In this document: one piece after another, positions 11,198 through 22,282 of the stretch
How positions within the stretch are numbered: the first letter of the stretch is position 1
How the letters are laid out: each line of letters opens with the position of its first letter
Notes under the pieces: generated by a model
Told to the model about the DNA's origin: nothing
The model's input: the letters and a program-made list of their open reading frames with translations, nothing else
Databases searched by the model: none
NCBI GenBank assembly: GCA_001598975.1
Contig: BBXU01000106.1
Span: 1-34,867 of the forward strand
Origin: Parachlorella kessleri
Taxonomy: Eukaryota; Chlorophyta; Trebouxiophyceae; Chlorellales; Chlorellaceae
Length of the DNA: 34,867 nt
Reading direction: 5' to 3'
Translations under genes and position numbers: made by a program

Positions 11198-14100
11198 ATG
11201 GCTCTTCCCTTTGGACTGGTGAGCCTCCGTCATCCTGCGATGACTGGCATGCGCCATGCGAATGTGATTGGCCACTTGCCGTGGCAAGTGATCCAGTCTT
11301 GGGCGTTCACTCCTGGAACAAGAAGTGCTTGCCCTGCAGCAACCCACCATCATCCTGCTCAAGGAGGGCACGGACACCAGCCAGGGCAAGCCGCAGCTGA
11401 TCAGCAACATCAATGCTTGCGTAGCAGTGGCTGATGTGGTGCGCACCACGCTTGGACCCCGCGGCATGGACAAGCTTATACATGATGACAAGGTTAGTGC
11501 AGGCTGCTTTGGTCCAAGTCAGGTCTTGGGTGTGCTGTTGGCAGGGAGCCTACACACTGACTGTATAGCGTAGCTGCTCTCCCTCTAAGCAAGATACTGG
11601 TGCAGCAACGGCATTGGTAACATATCTTGCAAAAAGAGCAGGAGAAATTCCACAGCCATCCTGCCTTGTGAACGGGAAGGCACCACCCCGAGGGAAGCAC
11701 AAGAGCACTGAGCCAGAGCAGATCTCGTATACCTTATGAGAGTACTGCTGCCCTTTTGGGTCAGCCACATCCCTGTCAAACCTGGTGTTTACAAGAGTTG
11801 GCCAGGCTACTGCTAGTTTACAGTAGAGCTTTGCCTATATTATAGTCGTGTGAAGGCGGGAGACAGCGGCCTGCTGCAGGGCAACGTCACCGTCAGCAAC
11901 GACGGCGCGACAATCATGAAGACCCTTGACATCGTCCACCCTGCGGCAAAGACACTGGTGGACATCTCGCTCTCACAGGTACCTTGCCAGTGTGATGGCG
12001 TCGGGGGCCCTCAAGCCTACAAAAGAGTGCTTCCCGCCCAGCTGCAGCGAGCCACACTCACGGTTGCTGGCAGAACGCATCTGATGTATTTAGAAAGTAC
12101 CGTGCCGTTGCAAACTGCCAGGCATGCTGCTTGTCGCCCCGCTGCTTCCCACATGTTCCGAATACAGAGGGCGTACCCGTCTTGCTTGGCTCTCCACAGG
12201 ATGCGGAGGTGGGTGATGGCACCACCACCGTGGTGCTGCTGGCGGCGGAGTTCCTGCGGGAGTGCAAGGCGTTCATAGAGGAGGGCGTGCACCCGCAGGT
12301 ATGGACAATATGCAGAACTCAAGTGAACCTCCCACATGAACGTAGGACCTACAGTTCCGGCAGTGCAGCACAAAACTGTGCATTTCACCCACAGTGCGAG
12401 AGGTGGACTTCCAGGGGATCATACTGTTGGAATGCCCACTGTGCACTCCCAGGCCCGCACAACCTTTCCTCGAAGCGCCCCCTGCTCCTCCTTCGCTCTC
12501 AGTGGCTTGCCATGCAAACAGGAGCAAGCCCGTCCCCTTGTTGGCTCACCTCGGCTTGCCCCCTCCAATGCCGCAGGCCGTGATCCGCAGCTTCCGCCAG
12601 GCGGCCCAGCTGGCGGTGGCGCGTGTGCGTGAGCTGGCCATTGACATTGGCGGCGGCGACCTGGAGCAGCGCAAGGAGCTGCTGCGCAAGTGCGCCATGA
12701 CCTCCCTCAACTCCAAGCTGGTGAGGTGTTGGCCATTTTGTCATTTTTGAAGTATGCGAGCGCCACATCTTCCCCCTGAAGCAACCCAGGGCCTGGCTGC
12801 TGGCTTGGCATCCTGTCGCGCGCTGCTAGCGTTGTTCACCTTGAGCGCTGTGAGGGCTCCGTCAGTGGGCAAACAGGAAGGCTTGGAGCGGTAAGGTTCA
12901 GCAAAATGAATGAAATTCTCTAGCTACCTTTAGCGAAGCGGATTAATCTTATCCTTTAGCGAAGCGGATTAATCTTAAGTTTCTCAAGAAATCAATGATA
13001 GCTATAGGAGGCACCACAGCAGACCCCCGCCCCCCATGCCTGCAAGCAGCACTTCACGACCATTGCAGCGCTGATGGCATTCTGACCCACAATCCGCTGG
13101 TGTTCCTTTTGGTTCCCGCTGTCCAGGTCAGCGGAGAGCGTGAGTTCTTTGGCCACATGGTGGTGGATGCGGTGACCAAGCTGGACCCCGCTACCCTGGA
13201 CTTGCGCATGCTGGGCATCAAAAAAGTGCAGGTACATGGGACTGACGGCTCTGTCTTGCCAGGCGGCTGGCACCAGGTTGTGGCATCTGTAGTAGTGGGA
13301 ATGACTGTGGCGGTTTCAGCTCAAGGCCGGTGTTGGGAGCAGAGCTGTTGCGCGGGTTCGGGTTCACATGGAGAGACTTGGGTGGCAGTGGCATGACACT
13401 TACTTGGCGCACGCTGCAAAGTCCGTGTCAGGATCGGATCACACCATAACTCCCTCAACCCCAGCAAGTTCAGCACCCCGAGGAACACCTCCCCAGCCAC
13501 CTGCCTCATTCACATTGGCATGCTGCCACACAGCTGTTGCCAAGCCTATATCTCATTAGTATACCCTTCATGCAGGGTGGCGGCCTGCGTGACTCCTTCC
13601 TGGTGGACGGCGTGGCCTTCAAGAAGACTTTCTCCTATGCCGGCTTTGAGATGCAGCCCAAGCAGTATGAGGCAAGTTCGTGTAACTGAGGGTCACACCC
13701 ATGAGGCGGCAGCAGCATACCGGGGCCTGTGACTCCTCTGTGTGTGTTAACAGGGGGATCACACCTGGGTCCTAGTCCATTTGTACAGGCCATGCCACGT
13801 GTGTGTGGCTGCACACTGTTTCTATCCCTGCTTCGGCCCATCTGCGTTTCCGGTACCCGCTGGGCAATTAAGATCCCCTCTCCCTCTGCACTAAGCGACT
13901 GCCGCTTTGATGGTATTTCTCTCTGCTTGACCTTGCTACTCTGCTGCCCCTGCCCCGCCCTGGCCTGCAGAGCCCCAAGATCCTGCTGCTGAACATCGAG
14001 CTGGAGCTCAAGGCTGAGAAGGAGAATGCGGAAGTACGCCTGGACGACCCCACACAATATCAGGCCATCGTGGATGCAGGTGGGTGCTCGCGCTTGGGGA

Positions 14101-17100
14101 GCCGTATGTATTTAGGGTGGCAGGTAATGCGATTAGAGAGGAAGTACGTCTAAACTGGGCGGACAGGGTTCTATGTAGTATTGCCAGTAGAGGAGGGGCG
14201 GGGCGGGGCAGGCATACTGCCAGTTGAGGAGGGGCAGCCATATTGTCATTTAAGGAGGGGAGGGGAGGGGCAGCCACACTGCCAGGGGAGGAGGGGAGAG
14301 GCAGCCATATTGTCAGTCGAGGAGGGGAGGGGCAGCCATACTGCCAGTGAAAGAGGGACGGAGCAGGCATATTGCTAGTAGAGGAGGGGCAGGTACAGTT
14401 GCTGGATGTGTACAGCCCCCGCTTCCACAGCCAGGGTGGACTATTTGGTGGGGACGGCAGTGTGATGTGTGCACATGGTGAAGCACTGTTTAGGCAACAT
14501 GTTGGGAGTGCATTTGTGACCAGTGCGGGGCACAGGTAAGCGATGTATGGGGTCTAAGCTCCTACAGCGATGTCGTCATGCCAGCCAGCATCGTAAATTT
14601 GATCAAATCCTATCACACATCGCTTTTACACATCCCCCTGCAATTACTATGAGCAGGCCACCCGTACAATGTTTTGGGCTGTGCGTGCAACAAGTACCGC
14701 CTTGTCCAGTTTCCTGCATATCTGAAAAACCTCTCCCAACTCCTTACCACATGCTTTGTGACTGCCCTTGTGCCCTGCCTGCAGAGTGGAACATCATCTA
14801 TGACAAGCTGGCACGCTGCGCTGAGAGCGGCGCCAAGGTGGTGCTGTCTCGGCTGGCCATTGGCGACCTGGCTACGCAATACTTTGCTGACCGAGATATC
14901 TTCTGTGCCGGGCGGGTGCGTGCTGTTCTGGCCACCTGTCTCCTCAACAATCAAGCCATGCGCTTCACTTGTGTGCATGCACCTCTGCGCACGGGGAATG
15001 GGTCACAAGTCAGATGGCAGAGGTGGTGATTGGACCATGGCTTCTGGACACGGGATAGATATGCAGCTAGCGCCTGGCCTATGCCCAAGTTTCCATGACA
15101 CATGACCTTCGGGCCATGCTCGGTGTGTCCTCTGCAGCGGAAGTTATCCCATTACCAACGATAGACTGCATTGCCCGCTGGCTGCCGCACATGTTCCTGC
15201 ATCCAAGCAGGTGCCCTGCACCGCAAGCCGAGATTTAAATCACTCTCAGCACACGCTTTTGGTTCCCACATGTCTGGAATTAGCAAGTATCCCAGTACAC
15301 GATTCCTTGGCTCCATGTCTCTTTGGGTTGAGCAGGTGCCCGAGGAGGACCTGCAGCGTGTCGCTATGGCCACCCATGGCCAGATCCAGACGACCGTGAA
15401 CAAGCTAGACACGCGGGTGCTGGGCACCTGCGAGCGCTTTGAGGAGCGGCAAGTGGGAGGAGAGCGTTACAACCTGTTCACAGGTGGGGCGGCGGGGGAT
15501 TACCAGTTAATGCATGGACGGGCGGGGAGCGGAGCGACCATCATTGCACAGAGGTGCCAGGGCACGTGGTGGCAGGGCACGTGGTGGGAGCTGTGGTGAG
15601 GGCAGCCTATGAGACTGTGCATTGCAGCGCTAGTACATTGCGTGGGCAAGGGTGTGAGCCGGCTTGTGAAGGCGGTGGCTGTGGAGCTTCTAGGCTAGCG
15701 GTGCGCACACTGGCTGGTGGTGGCTAGTCAGGAAATGAGCACTGTGGTACGTGATCTGGTAGGGTACCTAGCTCAAGGCATGGGAGGCGAAGCGGGCTTG
15801 TATGCACCGCAGCACTGTTGGAGGCATGGTTATATGATTACTCCAGCTGTACCTTCGCAAAAACAGTCACTTCCATTGCAATGTGAGGAACAATGAATGC
15901 TTAGTGCTGAGCTTTTACACACCTTGACCTCCACTTAACGCTGCAGGCTGCCCGGGTGCACACACCGCCACCTTGGTGCTGCGCGGCGGCTCTGAGCAGT
16001 TCTTGGACGAAGCCGACCGCTCCCTGCATGATGCCATCATGATTGTGCGCCGTGCGCTCAAAAGCCCGTTGGTGGTGGCGGGAGGCGGCGCCATTGACAT
16101 GGAAGTTAGCAAGGCGCTCAGGTGCGAGGTGCAGGTGTGAAGGAGCTAGCAGGGCTATGTTGCAGATGCCATGCAGCCGGGCATGTGGCTAGGCAAAGAG
16201 TTGCAGTTGAGTATCAACGGGGCTATGGCTCTTGGACCGCCTCCCATCTCTCCGTCGTGTTGCGCTGGCTGACAAGCACGTATTATGACTGTCCTCCCTG
16301 CCGCAAAAAGCCCGCATGCAAAACCTTGGCCACCTTGGACGTCATCTGCCCTGGCCGCTGTCGTTGTCCCTGCAGAGACCACGCTCGGTCCATCCCCGGC
16401 AAGAGCCAGCTGTTCATTAATGCATTTGCGCGGGCCCTGGAGGTCATCCCCCGCCAGCTGGCAGACAACTCCGGCTTTGATGCTACAGACGTGCTGAACA
16501 AGCTGCGGCAGCGGCATGCGCTCAAAGATGGGTCGGGGCGGCACATCGGCATTGATGTTAATACAGGTGGGCTGGATATGCGAGAAACCTGAGGTGCGCT
16601 CGATGCGCCGGGGGGGCTGTTTCTTCGTGTAATGAATTGAGTTGCAGAGAGCAGGAAGGTGCTGGGCCTGAAGGGGTGCCGTGGTTCCGGGTTTCTGGCT
16701 TGGGTGTGGCCTAGTTATGGAGTTTATGCTTTGATCAACATGCAGGTGCCAATGGCTGCATCACAATCTTGCCCTTGTGTACATGGCATCCAGCACAGCG
16801 CATTGCCCGCTTCAGGACGACCAGCACTAGCACAAGGAGTGGACCCCGCATGCTTAAAATTTTCCATATTCTCTTACTCCCCCTCCCCTTCACCATGCAG
16901 GCGGCGTGGTTGACACCTATGCTGCCTTCGTGTGGGAGACCGCCCTAGTCAAGATCAATGCCATCACCGCAGCAGCCGAAGCAGCGTGCCTGGTGTTGAG
17001 CGTGGACGAAACTGTACGCAACCCACGCAGCGAAGCCCCCGATGCAACAGGAATGGGCGGCAGGGGCATGCCTGGCGGCGGTCGTGGCAGGGGCCGTGGC

Positions 17101-17118
17101 AGGGGCATGAGGCGATGA
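11198..17118 (+). CDS. CCT7: T-complex protein 1 subunit eta (CCT7), 13 exons, complete
   Basis: Subunit of the cytosolic TRiC/CCT chaperonin ring that folds actin, tubulin and other proteins. Exons: 11198-11218, 11340-11492, 11880-11978, 12200-12298, 12577-12720, 13127-13231, 13576-13671, 13971-14079, 14785-14915, 15336-15483, 15947-16121, 16376-16566, 16901-17118. The frame is continuous, 562 aa, normal for the family. Landmarks: [15 protein letters not shown] (13-27, specific to the eta subunit), TLGPRGMDK (44-52), nucleotide-binding GDGTTT (96-101), [28 protein letters not shown] and NTGGVVDTY. The tail is rich in RG repeats, as in the plant eta subunit. Exon 1 encodes only seven residues (MALPFGL) and is easily missed. 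Intron 7 is GC-AG. Introns 5 and 8 contain tandem repeats. The gene is head-to-head with the EF-hand gene. Confidence 0.97.
12927..12978. repeat. 26-bp tandem duplication in CCT7 intron 5
   Basis: Two adjacent copies (12927-12952 and 12953-12978) of a unit beginning CCTTTAGCGAAGCGG and ending TTAATCTTA plus one base pair. They are identical except for the last two bases (AT versus AA). It lies well inside the intron between exons ending at 12720 and starting at 13127. Confidence 0.9.
13672..13970 (+). other. GC-AG intron (CCT7 intron 7)
   Basis: The boundary reads TATGAG|GCAAGT...GGCCTGCAG|AGCCCC, joining KQYE to [14 protein letters not shown]. That junction matches plant CCT7 (family knowledge). 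The nearest GT donor downstream (GTGTAA at about 13679) would break the frame. GCAAGT is otherwise fully complementary to U1. Confidence 0.85.
14181..14392. repeat. G-rich minisatellite in CCT7 intron 8
   Basis: About seven imperfect copies of a 26-37 nt unit: a TGCCAGT-like start, a GAGGAGGGG(AGGGG) core and a CAGCCATAT-like end. Copies differ in the number of GGGG blocks and by point changes. The + strand, which is also the transcript, carries many G runs. Confidence 0.9.
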
Positions 17119-17475
17119 GCGCTTGCTCAGGTCTTGTTTCACCGTAGAGATAGACTTGGACATTCTGACAGGGAACAGTACAACTTGTGGGGTTGGCTCG
17201 CCAGCACAGTGGTTGATGCCGCATGAAGAGGACCAGTATCAAGGCTCGCCCTATGGCTGTTGACTGTCAGCATGCCGAAAGGCATGTGGGTCATCTTGAC
17301 TGCCTTGCAGGTGACATCATGTAAGCAACCCGTTTCGAATCGCTGTCATACGCTTTCCTAGAACCGCCATCCGAGCCCATCATCGCAACCAAAGTTATTG
17401 CCGCAGTATTCAATTAAGTGTTTCAGAGCTATATGTTGCTGACACCTCAGCGCCTTGCTGCTCTCTTCCAACTGC
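17119..17475. other. convergent intergenic region, CCT7 / unknown gene
   Basis: 357 bp between two facing stop codons, so both 3' UTRs must lie here or overlap. The + strand TGTAA for CCT7 is at 17320-17324. I found no TGTAA for the minus-strand gene in this stretch. Nothing else is recognisable. Confidence 0.6.
17320..17324 (+). other. putative polyadenylation signal TGTAA (CCT7)
   Basis: TGTAA 202 nt after the CCT7 stop, first copy on the strand. It fits the spacing usual for volvocalean genes. Confidence 0.55.
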
Positions 17476-18989
17476 TCAAAATTGTGCCAGCGTGAGGTTC
17501 GTGCCACGCCCCAGCGTCTTGTTGCGCAGTGCCTGGTCTTTGGAGTCCAGGAACTGCAGTGTGCACAGAGGAGAGCAGCACTTGCCCATGCAGCGGTGGA
17601 CGAAACTCGGCCAGCCAAGATACCAGTACACCTTGCACTTGGTGCACTAGCGTAACCAGGCTGGCACCCAAGGACTGCCAACAAGAAGCAACATATCCTT
17701 GCATGCAGTCCTGCTCGTAGAATTCACACCTACTTCTCCTTGATTGCACTACATGCCACCATCAACAAGCAGCATGTATTGACTTGAGAGTCCCAAACTT
17801 CCCACTACCCAGGGCTGGCTACACTCACCGCCTGCATGGCTTCAGGTGAGTATGTCACCCCGCGCCGCCCCACCCTCTCATGCTTGCTGCAATGCTCCTC
17901 TTTGTAGAGTGATGAGTGCGCTCCAAAGCTGGGCGGCTCAACATCCTGCAAAGCTTCAACGCACGACACACATAAGGGCTTTCGCCCCCAAGGTACGCTG
18001 GCGGCTTGCTTGCAGCCCTTTCCCATCTCCTGCTGCCTGTCTGCCTGCCTCGCTTCCTGTTGCTCTTTGCTGACATTAGTTCAGGCTTGCCCTTGTTCTC
18101 AACTGCCCCTGCTTCAGTTCAGCTGCCCCTCCTCTCCCAGTGGCCTTAGCTTTTCTCGGGGAGAGAACTACTGGATCAGCATTCAGGCAAGACTCAGGCA
18201 CATTCTGCCCCCAGCCCTGTCAGTCCAGCTTGACTCCCTCCCTGTTCGCACTACCTGCCACCCATACTAATAAGACTGACACCTCATCATTACCATCCAA
18301 TGGAGGCTGCCTTGCACAGCACGAGTATCCTCTCTCAAGATCCTTCATCTCACCTCCAGTGACTTTTTGACGCTGCTGCCAAGGGCAACTTGTTTATTGG
18401 CCTTGCGCGCGCTGGCATTCACCAGCTCGCCCACCTTAGTCTGCAAGGAGGAGACGGCACACAGCAGGTCAAGCAAGCTTTGGAGCAGACCTCAACTCCA
18501 GCCCTGTGCTACCCTATTCTGTCGCAGTGCCTTTCATCTATTTCACTATCCCGCCAGCTGGGCCACCCTAAGTGAACAGAACAGAGAGGCGTGTTGACTG
18601 TATGAACTCGTATAGAGAGTTCACACCTTGATGTCCTGCTGAGCCTCTCGCCAAAAGCATTCTATATCTGAGTTGCGCATGGCCGTCACAGTTGCCTGGC
18701 CCCGGCCAGTGTCTTTCCACCAACGAAGTTTCTCCACTGGCTCATCATAGCAAGCTCCTTGAGGCCCTGCAACGGGTGACTTTGGGCTGTCCGCTCCGTT
18801 TTGCCTGTCTTCCAGCTTTCCAAATGTAAGGGCAGGGGTGGCTGCCTGGGGCCGCGGGGAGGAGTGGGCTGCAGGACAGTGCTGACACCAATAGGTTAGG
18901 CTAGCTTAGCCAGGGCCCGCAAGAGCCAGCAGATGAAAGCGGGACTCACACACAGGGTCTCGAAGTGGCCCTCCAGGGATCCACGACAT
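17476..18989 (-). CDS. unrecognised 187-aa protein encoded by five small exons
   Basis: Not recognised. Exons in transcription order: 18989-18950, 18868-18627, 18440-18354, 17945-17829, 17553-17476. Lengths 40, 242, 87, 117 and 78 nt add to 188 codons including TGA. All four junctions keep the frame and have good sites (donors GTGAGT, GTGTGA, GTGAGA, GTGAGT; acceptors all end in GCAG). Start: MSWIPGGPLRDPVS. Residues 15-50 are Pro/Ser/Gln-rich and probably disordered. Residues 54-94 look folded (YDEPVEKLRWWKDTGRGQ, then MRNSDIECFWREAQQDIK), with three tryptophans. Exon 3 is Lys-rich (KVGELVNASARKANK). Exon 4 contains HSSLYKEEHCSKHERVGRRG. The end is KTLGRGTNLTLAQF. No signal peptide or membrane segment is visible. 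It is head-to-head with KAS (288 bp between starts). The gene model is inferred from splice signals and phase only; no transcript or homologue was checked. Confidence 0.72.
18240..18272. repeat. 33-bp dispersed repeat, copy B
   Basis: Matches 8853-8885 at 32 of 33 positions in the same orientation. This copy lies in the third intron (17946-18353) of the unrecognised minus-strand gene. Confidence 0.75.
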
Positions 18990-19277
18990 CTCGAAGGCTT
19001 CAGATGGCTTTTCCTGGAAGTCCTACCAAATCCGCGTCCTGACTGAATTAGGACTTGGAAGGTAGTGAAGATAAAGAAATAACTATTGATGGCTTTGACA
19101 AGAGACGAGGGCTGTGTCCAAAAGAGATGTCCAAAGTGGTGAAGAGGTCCAACTGGCACAGCACGGGGACAGCACAGGCGCGAAATCCATCCCCGACTCA
19201 ACCCCACGATCCAGCCTCTGCGAACCTCACAATTGGAGTTGAGAGCTGTAGGTGTCCCGCTTGAGGCACCTGGTAGC
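18990..19277. promoter_or_regulatory. bidirectional promoter region, unknown gene / KAS
   Basis: 288 bp between the divergent start codons. It contains an A+T-richer stretch around 19065-19090 (AAGATAAAGAAATAAC) and no motif I can name. Function is inferred from position. Confidence 0.45.
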
Positions 19278-22200
19278 ATGCACGGCGCCACAAGGTTGAG
19301 CCACCCGCTGGAGTACTGCAGGCTGCTGGGCCTCAACTCCCTTCGCCAGTTTACCACCATCACCGATGTGTTTGGCGCACCGCCAGTAGTTACACAACGG
19401 CGGGTGGTGGTCACAGGGTTAGGGCTGGTCACCCCACTAGGGGTGGGCGTGCAAGCGGTCTGGGAGGCCCTGCTGGCCGGCAAAACGGGCATCAGAGCGC
19501 TGAAAGCAGAGGACCTGCCTGAGGTGCGCAGTGTGTTGGGTTTCAAACGCTTGGAAGTCTTGCAAAGCTGTTCCAGCTGGCGCACTTGGAAGAGGATATT
19601 TTGGGTACCATAGCAAAGCTGTTCGTCTACTGCCTCCCAACGATCCTTTGTGTGTGCAGAGCCATCAAGCTTGCCTGCCACAGCTGCCCTCCCGGGTTGT
19701 GGCCCCCGTGCCCCAAGACCAGCTGCAGAGTGTGCCGTGGGCGGCCCAGGAGGACCCCCGCCGCACAGCCAGATTTATGAGTTATGCCCTCACCGCGGCA
19801 GCCGAGGTAGGCCCCTGGCTGTTGCTTGATGCATCTTATATTAACCAACAGTGAAGCAATGGCATGCAAGGAGGGCAACGCGCAGGTTATATAGTATCTG
19901 CATATACTGGCTGTCTTACCTGCTGGCTGGCATGCAGGCCTTGCAAGATGCGGGGTGGGAGCCGCGCACAGATGCCCAGCGGCAGGCGACAGGGGTGGCC
20001 CTGGGCGCTGGCATGAGCTGCACCACTGACATGGCCGAGGCGGGAGTCCTGCTGGTGGGCTGGGCATGAAAGAGGGCCCACAGTTGCCCAGTGGTGTGAG
20101 TTGCTGCGTATTCTGCTTCTTGAAGAGAATTTTGGGGTGAGTCAGCTGCTGCCCAGCATGTGATCTGGACCAGTGCCTTGCTAGCTTGTTAGCACCCATC
20201 TAACAGTGAATGACTAGCATGTGTCAATGTGACGGCTAGAAGCGCCGGCCTGCCGCACGGGCGCCCTTGTGCAGGAGGGAGGCAAGGTGCGGCGGTTGAG
20301 CCCCTTCTTCATACCCAAGGTTCTCGTCAACATGGCCGCGGGGGCAGTGTCCATCTCTCATGGCCTGCAGGTGGGTGCAGAGACCGACAAGGAGTCAGAT
20401 TACCTACCCCCGTGTAGAAGTGCCGCTCAGTGGGATTAGATAGCAGATGTCATAGTTGTGGGTTGCTTGGTGGCAATCAGTCTCAGCATGAAACCCCAAG
20501 TTGAAGGCCTGGCTGAAAAACACTAAGATGGACAGCAGCCGCGGTATTTGGATTTCAAAAGAAAGCACCAGTGACTGATTGGAGGGGGTGGCCTGCAGAA
20601 GTATGGTTGCCGGTGCGCTTGTAGCGCAGGGGCCCAACCATGCGGCAGCAACAGCGTGCGCTACAGGCGCTCATGGCATTGGGGACGCCTTCCGTATGAT
20701 CAGAGACGGCGATGCAGATGTCATGGTGCGAGTCCAATGCAGGGTCTAGTGTTACCATGTCAATTAGGGTGTGTGGTTAGGAAGCACAGTATGCATTTCC
20801 ATTTACTTCCGACTCGTCAAACGTCGTGGTGTCTGCTGCGCAGGTATGCTCTGAAAGCTCAGGTCATACTTGCCCCAGCCAGCAGTATCTCCATTAATCA
20901 TCACCTAAACCACAGCTGGTCAGGTTTGCGGCCACACCTTCAGGACTTGTATGAAGTTGTCCGCTTGGCTTTTGGAGGTGACCAACCTACCTTATAGAAT
21001 GACCTTCCAGGTAGCTGGCGGCACAGAGGCCTGCATAGATGCTGTTTCCCTGGGCGGCTTTAGCCGCCTCAAGGCGCTGTCCACCAAGTACAATGACCAG
21101 CCTGAGGCGGCCTCCAGGCCCTTTGACCGGGAGCGGGATGGGTTTGTGATGGGCGAGGGCGCTGGGGTGGTGGTGGTGGAAGCGCTCGAGCATGCGCAGG
21201 CGCGAGGGGCCAGGATGTATGCGGAGGTGAGAGAGGCGTGGCACAGATGTGTCGCAGTGGGACAGAGATGCCGGGCAGGAGGCTGGCAGGCAGGCAGGCA
21301 GGCGGGTGGGGAATTCGTTGCCTGTGGGTGTAGGCCTGTGGTGAAGCTTGCATTGTGGCGGCGACGCGTTGCCTACTGATCAGGTTGTGGTGCTGGTAAG
21401 GTCTGGGCTGAACAGAGCACGGCACCACAGACCAGCCAGCGGGGAATGAGGGAAGCAAGCGGTGTGAGGCGAGCTGGCCGGACGGCCTTCAGAAAAGCAC
21501 AGTGCACTGCTGCAGATTCGGGGATACGGCCTGTCGGGCGATGCACATCACATCACCCAGCCGCCGCCTGACGGGATTGGAGCCCAGCTAGCCATGCGCA
21601 GGGCGCTACATCAGGCGGGCTTGCAGCCTGGGCAGATATGCTACATCAATGCCCACGCCACTTCCACTCCCATAGGTAGGCTGATGGCTCAGAGGGAGCC
21701 CTGCACCCATCAACTAGGGCCCAGCTCAGACCGGAAGCAGAGGTGGACGGGTAGGCATCAAACTAGGGAAGCTTGTCTGTTGTAGAGATTCATGGAGGTC
21801 CGTGACGCAAGCTCTGCAAGACCTTTGTCCAGCATCACCATCCATATGGCTTGCGCGGCTGCCTGTTTGGCCCCTTGTCAAGGAATCCTTTCCCTGCTGC
21901 CACAGTGCCACCTTTCCTGATCAATGCTGCAGGCGACGATGTTGAGCAGCGCGCCATCGCCGCTGTCTTTGGGGAGGCGGCCACCGGCGCCCCCTCCTAC
22001 CACGACGGCCGCCCGCCGGTGGCAGTTTCCAGCACCAAAGGCGCCACGGGGCACCTGCTGGGTGCTGCCGGCGCGGTAGAGGCCATAGTATCGCTGCTGG
22101 CGCTAGTGCATGGAGTGGCCCCTGCCACACTCAACCTTGAGAACCCCGACCCGCCGCTGCTGGCAAACCTGGTGGCAGGGGCGCCGCAGCCGCTGCCAGC

Positions 22201-22282
22201 TGGCCCACGGGCGGTGCTGACCAACTCGTTTGGCTTTGGGGGCACCAATGCTTGCCTGGTGTTTGCCTCCCCCCCTGCCTGA
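19278..22282 (+). CDS. 3-oxoacyl-[acyl-carrier-protein] synthase, mitochondrial/KAS II type, 8 exons
   Basis: Condenses malonyl-ACP with acyl-ACP during fatty-acid elongation. Exons: 19278-19523, 19660-19806, 19938-20054, 20275-20370, 20630-20725, 21011-21226, 21516-21675, 21933-22282; 475 aa, continuous frame. The catalytic Cys-His-His set is complete: C212 in [10 protein letters not shown]353 in NAHATSTP, H400 in [14 protein letters not shown] (with K395). Other hallmarks: [15 protein letters not shown] near the start, [32 protein letters not shown] and [17 protein letters not shown] at the end. The sequence follows plant mitochondrial KAS more closely than plastid KAS I (from memory of the family). 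The first 40 or so residues ([19 protein letters not shown]...) are Arg-bearing and could be a mitochondrial presequence. ATG 19278 is the first in-frame ATG; the frame stays open upstream without one. It could instead be a plastid KAS II, so targeting is unproven. Confidence 0.94.

Noticed and set aside
18896..19681. Longest open frame of the window, 261 codons on the minus strand
   Set aside because: It is antisense to KAS exon 1 and crosses the short promoter region and both gene starts. Its sequence shows no domain. The KAS frame on the + strand and the split gene on the minus strand explain the DNA.
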